DNA of 64,000 bases from Mesostigma viride. Lineage: Eukaryota; Streptophyta; Mesostigmatophyceae; Mesostigmatales; Mesostigmataceae. The stretch is taken from the NCBI GenBank assembly GCA_009746045.1, contig RPFO01000175.1, forward strand, positions 1,832,898-1,896,897, given 5' to 3'. The notes under the pieces are model-generated. The model made no database searches. It saw only the letters and a list, made by a program, of their open reading frames with translations, and had not been told where the DNA came from. Both the position numbers and the translations under genes were made by a program. Shown here one piece after another: positions 60,793 to 64,000 of the stretch (position 1 is its first letter; every line of letters starts with the position of its first letter).

Positions 60793-63171
60793 TAATTAAT
60801 TAATTAATAAACACGTGACTGCGTCACGTGAGCATAAGTCCTCAGTGGGAGGGGAACATGGGATGGAATGGATGGTGTAAGCAGTTATCTAGGTCCTAGT
60901 TACAGGGGTGTGGGCACCGTGGCCCGAATCGCTATGAATGCCATACTTGGTCACACGCGGAGCCCCCACAGGCTGGGGGGTGGTCTCCTTCATCACTACT
61001 AAGTTGCCATCTATCCTTGCGCACCATCTGCCTCCATATTACAGACAAACCAGGAGGCTGCCCGGGGGTGAGCCCGTCACGTCTAGTGTAGCACATGTCC
61101 ATGCCGAGTCTATCACGAAAAGTCCACGGGTGGCGGCCCTGCCGCGCGCGGCCGGGGGCACGCCAGGTGAGGACATATCTCCCAGGCTGGGCGGGCTTGG
61201 TGCCAGCTAGTCTATCTGATGTATCTACCTGATCTGTGCGGGCCAGGTGCCCGGCTAGGCCCAGGCGCCTGTGCCTAATAATGTGGGAAACATAGGGCAA
61301 ATCAGCGTACAAATCCTCATTACTAATGTGCAAACCAAAGGGGATGTTAAGGGCCTTGCGCAGCATCTTGGTGACGGCGCCGTCGAGTCGTTGCTCCAGC
61401 TCCTGCGTCAATGTCCAGGTCTCGGCGCCGTAGGTCAGGATCGTCAGAATGACGACCTTGAAGAGGTCATGCTTGACGATCCGGGGTAGGGCGGGGTTGC
61501 TCCACCAGCGGCGGTGGTCATGGAGGTGCGCCCACGCCATGCCGATCCGTGTCGTCATGTCGTCCTCGCAGTCGGGAAGCCAACTGCCGAGCAGCTTGAA
61601 GCGGCCTGAAGGAGGGTAGTTGACCTCGGCATCGTCTAAGAGGCGGAGTGTGGGTGGGGGCCCTGCCATGCCGAGGGCCAGGGCCTCCGTTTTGGGGCTG
61701 ATTTCTAGACCAACCGCCCGAGCCTCGAGCGCCAGGCAGTCCAGCCAAAGTTGGGCAGACTCCGGCTTCTCGATGAGCGTGATGTCGTCGGCATAAATGA
61801 GGTCAGCTAGTAAATTCTGCTTGTTAGTCGGCCCCCCTTCTCCAAGCTCGTTTGTGATCGCTAGGCCACCTGGGGGCACGGCCTGCAATGCTAGCAAAGC
61901 GAGCACGGGCCTGGCGCATAACATATAAATCCACATACAATAATAAACAGGTACGGCGACAGGACGCAACCCTGCCAGACGCCGGTCTGCAGTGGGCATG
62001 GCGGGGTAATGCCGTGTTGAGTGCGCACCGAAGTGGTCGACCCCTCATACAGCGTGCGGATGACGGTAATCAGGGGAGTGGGGACGCGAGCGCGAGCAAT
62101 TACAGCCCATAGAGCGTCCCAGAGGACAGAATCAAAAGCCTTGATGAAGTCGACGAAGATCAGGATGACGGGAAACTCACCAGGTTGCAGGAGAGCGATT
62201 TCCTCGAAGAGGCGACGCGCGACGAAGATGGCCATGACGGTGTTGCGCCCAGGACGGAAGCCCATTTGACTTTCCCCAAGGTGACAGTCGAGAGCAGAAC
62301 GAAGGCGGTTGAGGATCATGCGCATGAACAACTTGAGTGCGGCGCTCTGGATGCAGACTCCTCTGTAGTTGGCGGGGTCGTCAGGGCAACCTTTGTTTTT
62401 GTACAGCATAATACGGTAGCTGTGCTGCCACTCAGGAATCGGCGCGGCGCGGCGGCAAGCAGGATCCGGTTGCAGACGTCAAGCAGGAACCCCTTGAGCG
62501 CCGTCAGCTTAATCACCGGGGCTGGGAGCTGGTCAGGTCCAACGGCGGCGTAGAAGCGGAGTTGCTTGGCGGCGGTGCTCAGCTCGAGCGCGGTGAACGG
62601 CGGGAGCTCGTTGGGGTCGGCCAGGGGTTCCGTCAGGGCTGGGTACGTGTAGTCCTGCTCAGCGGCGGGCGGCGTGGGCGGCGCAGGGACGTCCGCAGCT
62701 GCGCTATTGCCAGGCGTGCGGCCGCCAGAGGGCCAATTAAGCGGCGGAGGCGGCGGGGGGGCGCCGAGCAGCCGGGACTGGGAGGAATACCACTGGTCGA
62801 GCTGCTGCTGCGGTGAGCTAGAGAGCGTCCGCGGCGCCGGCTGCGCGCCGCCGGCGGGCCGTTGGGCGTGACGCAGGCGTGTCCAGGCGTACTTGCCGTG
62901 CTGGTCCTTGAGGTGGGCGAAGTACTCGCGGACGTGAAGGTCCTCCTGCTCCTTGGTCGCCTGCCGGATGGCCGAGCGAGTGGTAATCGGCTTTGAGGCG
63001 GGCGTAGCGGGCGGGGTCGCTGTTGTCGCGCAGGGCTTGCCGGGCCTGGATGACGGCGGGGAGCCGGTGCAGGCTGGTGAAGCGGGGCGGGCGGCGGGGG
63101 GGCAGCAGGGCCCCGGCCGCGGGCAGCTTGTCAGCGAGGTGCCGAAGGGCCGATGCCGGGCCGGCAGCAAA
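60793..63171 (-). mobile_element. LINE family A, copy L2 (5'-truncated)
   Basis: Flanked by CAGCTGAT (60785-60792 and 63172-63179). It ends 5' in the linker between endonuclease and RT. Very similar to L1 but with private short insertions. Confidence 0.9.
60932..63170 (-). pseudogene. LINE A ORF2 remnant (linker and RT) of copy L2
   Basis: Open pieces are 62316-63170 (proline-rich linker and RT start), 61891-62409 (GFRPGRNT, FVDFIKAFDS) and 60932-61999 (from before YADD to the C-terminus). Relative to L1, frames are lost at insertions near 61865 (CCTG), 61010 (AAGT), 62735 (ATTA) and others. No endonuclease. Confidence 0.85.
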
Positions 63172-63589
63172 CAGCTGATGCACGATATTATTTAGCCATG
63201 TACATGCGTGCCTATGATGTGCCACACCCCAGATGATGCCTTATGCTTTGTAGTTAAGCTGTGCCCATGCAGAGAGCTGCTCTCTGGCTCTCTGCTGAGA
63301 TGCCACGCTCTAGCTTTTGTATAGCTATGATGATCTTCCCCCACATGACATGCTCCCCCTTAGCTGGGCATAGCGTGATAGATCATGAGGGTGCAGGTGC
63401 CCTGGTGCACCTAGAGCAAGTGTCGTAAATTACATTCCCACCCTTGCAGGAAGTAGCTTAGAATGTATGATAGGCCATATGCCTACTTCTCAAGGGCTAT
63501 GTGCTACATATACTCCCAACGGAGTTATGTTCCTAATTAATTAATTAATTAATGGACTTCGACCAGCCGGCAGGTAAGACCTCGACGAG

Positions 63590-64000
63590 CCTTCTCACGG
63601 CATTTAAGCGCGACATTCATTAAAAAATTAAATTAAATTATAACATGCCTCCGTGGGGAGGTCATGTAGCACATATTTCATGATGGATGGGGTGGAGGGA
63701 GCCGCGTGATCGAACTATCCTAACTCTATTTAGAAAATCCTAACTACACTACTCATCAAAACGCCTCCTCCGCTTGGGGGGAGGTGGCTTGCCCACAGGG
63801 TCGGGCGTGTGCGCCTTGACAATCTTCTTCCACCGCGTCTTGTCCTGCATGGCAGTCCAAAGACGGGAGAGAGAGTGGATGCGGTGCTCAAACTGGGCTG
63901 GGACCACTAGGTCGTCCAGCAACATCTGAACGTAGTTGGTGACAGGTTTCCCTACCCTTTTGGGAATGTCCGCGGGGCCAGGCCAGGTCAGAATGTGCCG
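63590..64000 (-). mobile_element. LINE family B, 3' end (continues past the window)
   Basis: Minus-strand ORF2 end, then a 3' UTR with ATATGTGCTACATGA and the hairpin CCTCCC-CAC-GGAGG, and an AATTT tail (about 63620-63640). Same family as 3183-3455. Confidence 0.75.
63749..64000 (-). CDS. LINE family B ORF2, C-terminal 83 codons (partial)
   Basis: Open from the window edge to TAG at 63749-63751. Reads HILTWPGPADIPKRVGKPV, then MLLDDLVVPAQFEHRIHSL and the basic end KPPPPKRRRRFDE. The catalytic domains lie outside the window, so the RT assignment rests on the LINE-type 3' UTR and tail that follow. Confidence 0.6.
   Translation of the reverse strand, partial: RHILTWPGPADIPKRVGKPVTNYVQMLLDDLVVPAQFEHRIHSLSRLWTAMQDKTRWKKIVKAHTPDPVGKPPPPKRRRRFDE

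Larger units (their letters stand above)
59106..63553 (+). mobile_element. ORF1-only retroelement, copy E (LINE A nested)
   Basis: The 5' region matches copies B and C. The ORF starts at 59261 and the coding end is near 60666. The 3' UTR is interrupted at 60792 by LINE A copy L2, resumes at 63180 and ends with the hairpin CTCC-CAAC-GGAG and (AATT)n at 63535-63553. The most complete member in the window. Confidence 0.85.

Overview
The window looks like a repeat-dense stretch of a green-algal (chlorophyte, volvocine-like) nuclear genome. The evidence is high GC, long (GCACAC)n and (AG)n microsatellites, telomere-type TTTAGGG/TTTTAGGG motifs, algal-style non-LTR retrotransposons and one intronless sulfotransferase-like host gene. 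Almost everything else is mobile DNA, much of it nested.

Centrepiece (34765-58807): an endogenous Polinton-like virus (PLV), about 24.0 kb as it stands and about 17.9 kb without a later retrotransposon. It has ~696-bp terminal inverted repeats (TIRs). A leftward block carries an AEP primase-SF2 helicase, a tyrosine recombinase, an AT-hook protein, an A32/FtsK-type packaging ATPase and a coiled-coil protein. A rightward block carries a large broken structural or adhesion gene, a C2H2 basic protein, the minor capsid (penton) protein, an amphipathic-helix protein, a frameshifted double-jelly-roll major capsid protein, a fibre with bacterial-type Ig repeats and a lectin-like C-terminus, and several small ORFs. 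No family-B DNA polymerase or protease is visible. Each TIR holds a telomere-like repeat and four evenly spaced hairpins. A 6.2-kb LTR retrotransposon with identical LTRs and a 5-bp target duplication splits the fibre gene.

Left part (1-24 kb): a 5'-truncated ORF1-only retroelement (copy A) holding a TTAA-flanked DNA transposon; a fragment of LINE family B; microsatellites; two inverted pieces of an RLE-type LINE (family C) around a truncated LINE family A copy; a 41-bp satellite; an 11-kb LTR retrotransposon on the minus strand (9094-20133) holding a rearranged Copia-like gag/IN/PR/RT/RNase H region; and a second TTAA transposon carrying a PHD-finger fragment.

Middle and right (24-64 kb): the sulfotransferase-like gene, then ORF1-only copies B and C. 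Copy C is interrupted at an exact TTAA by a third transposon and, with a 12-bp duplication, by a near-full-length LINE A. The PLV sits in copy C's (TTAA)n tail. Right of the PLV are fragment D, copy E with a second LINE A inside it, and the 3' end of a LINE B at the window edge.

The ORF1-only elements share their 3' end (a hairpin followed by a tetranucleotide tail) with LINE B, which suggests they are moved in trans by it. Many reading frames carry small indels. Decay and assembly error cannot be separated from sequence alone, and there is one 25-N gap at 44365-44389.
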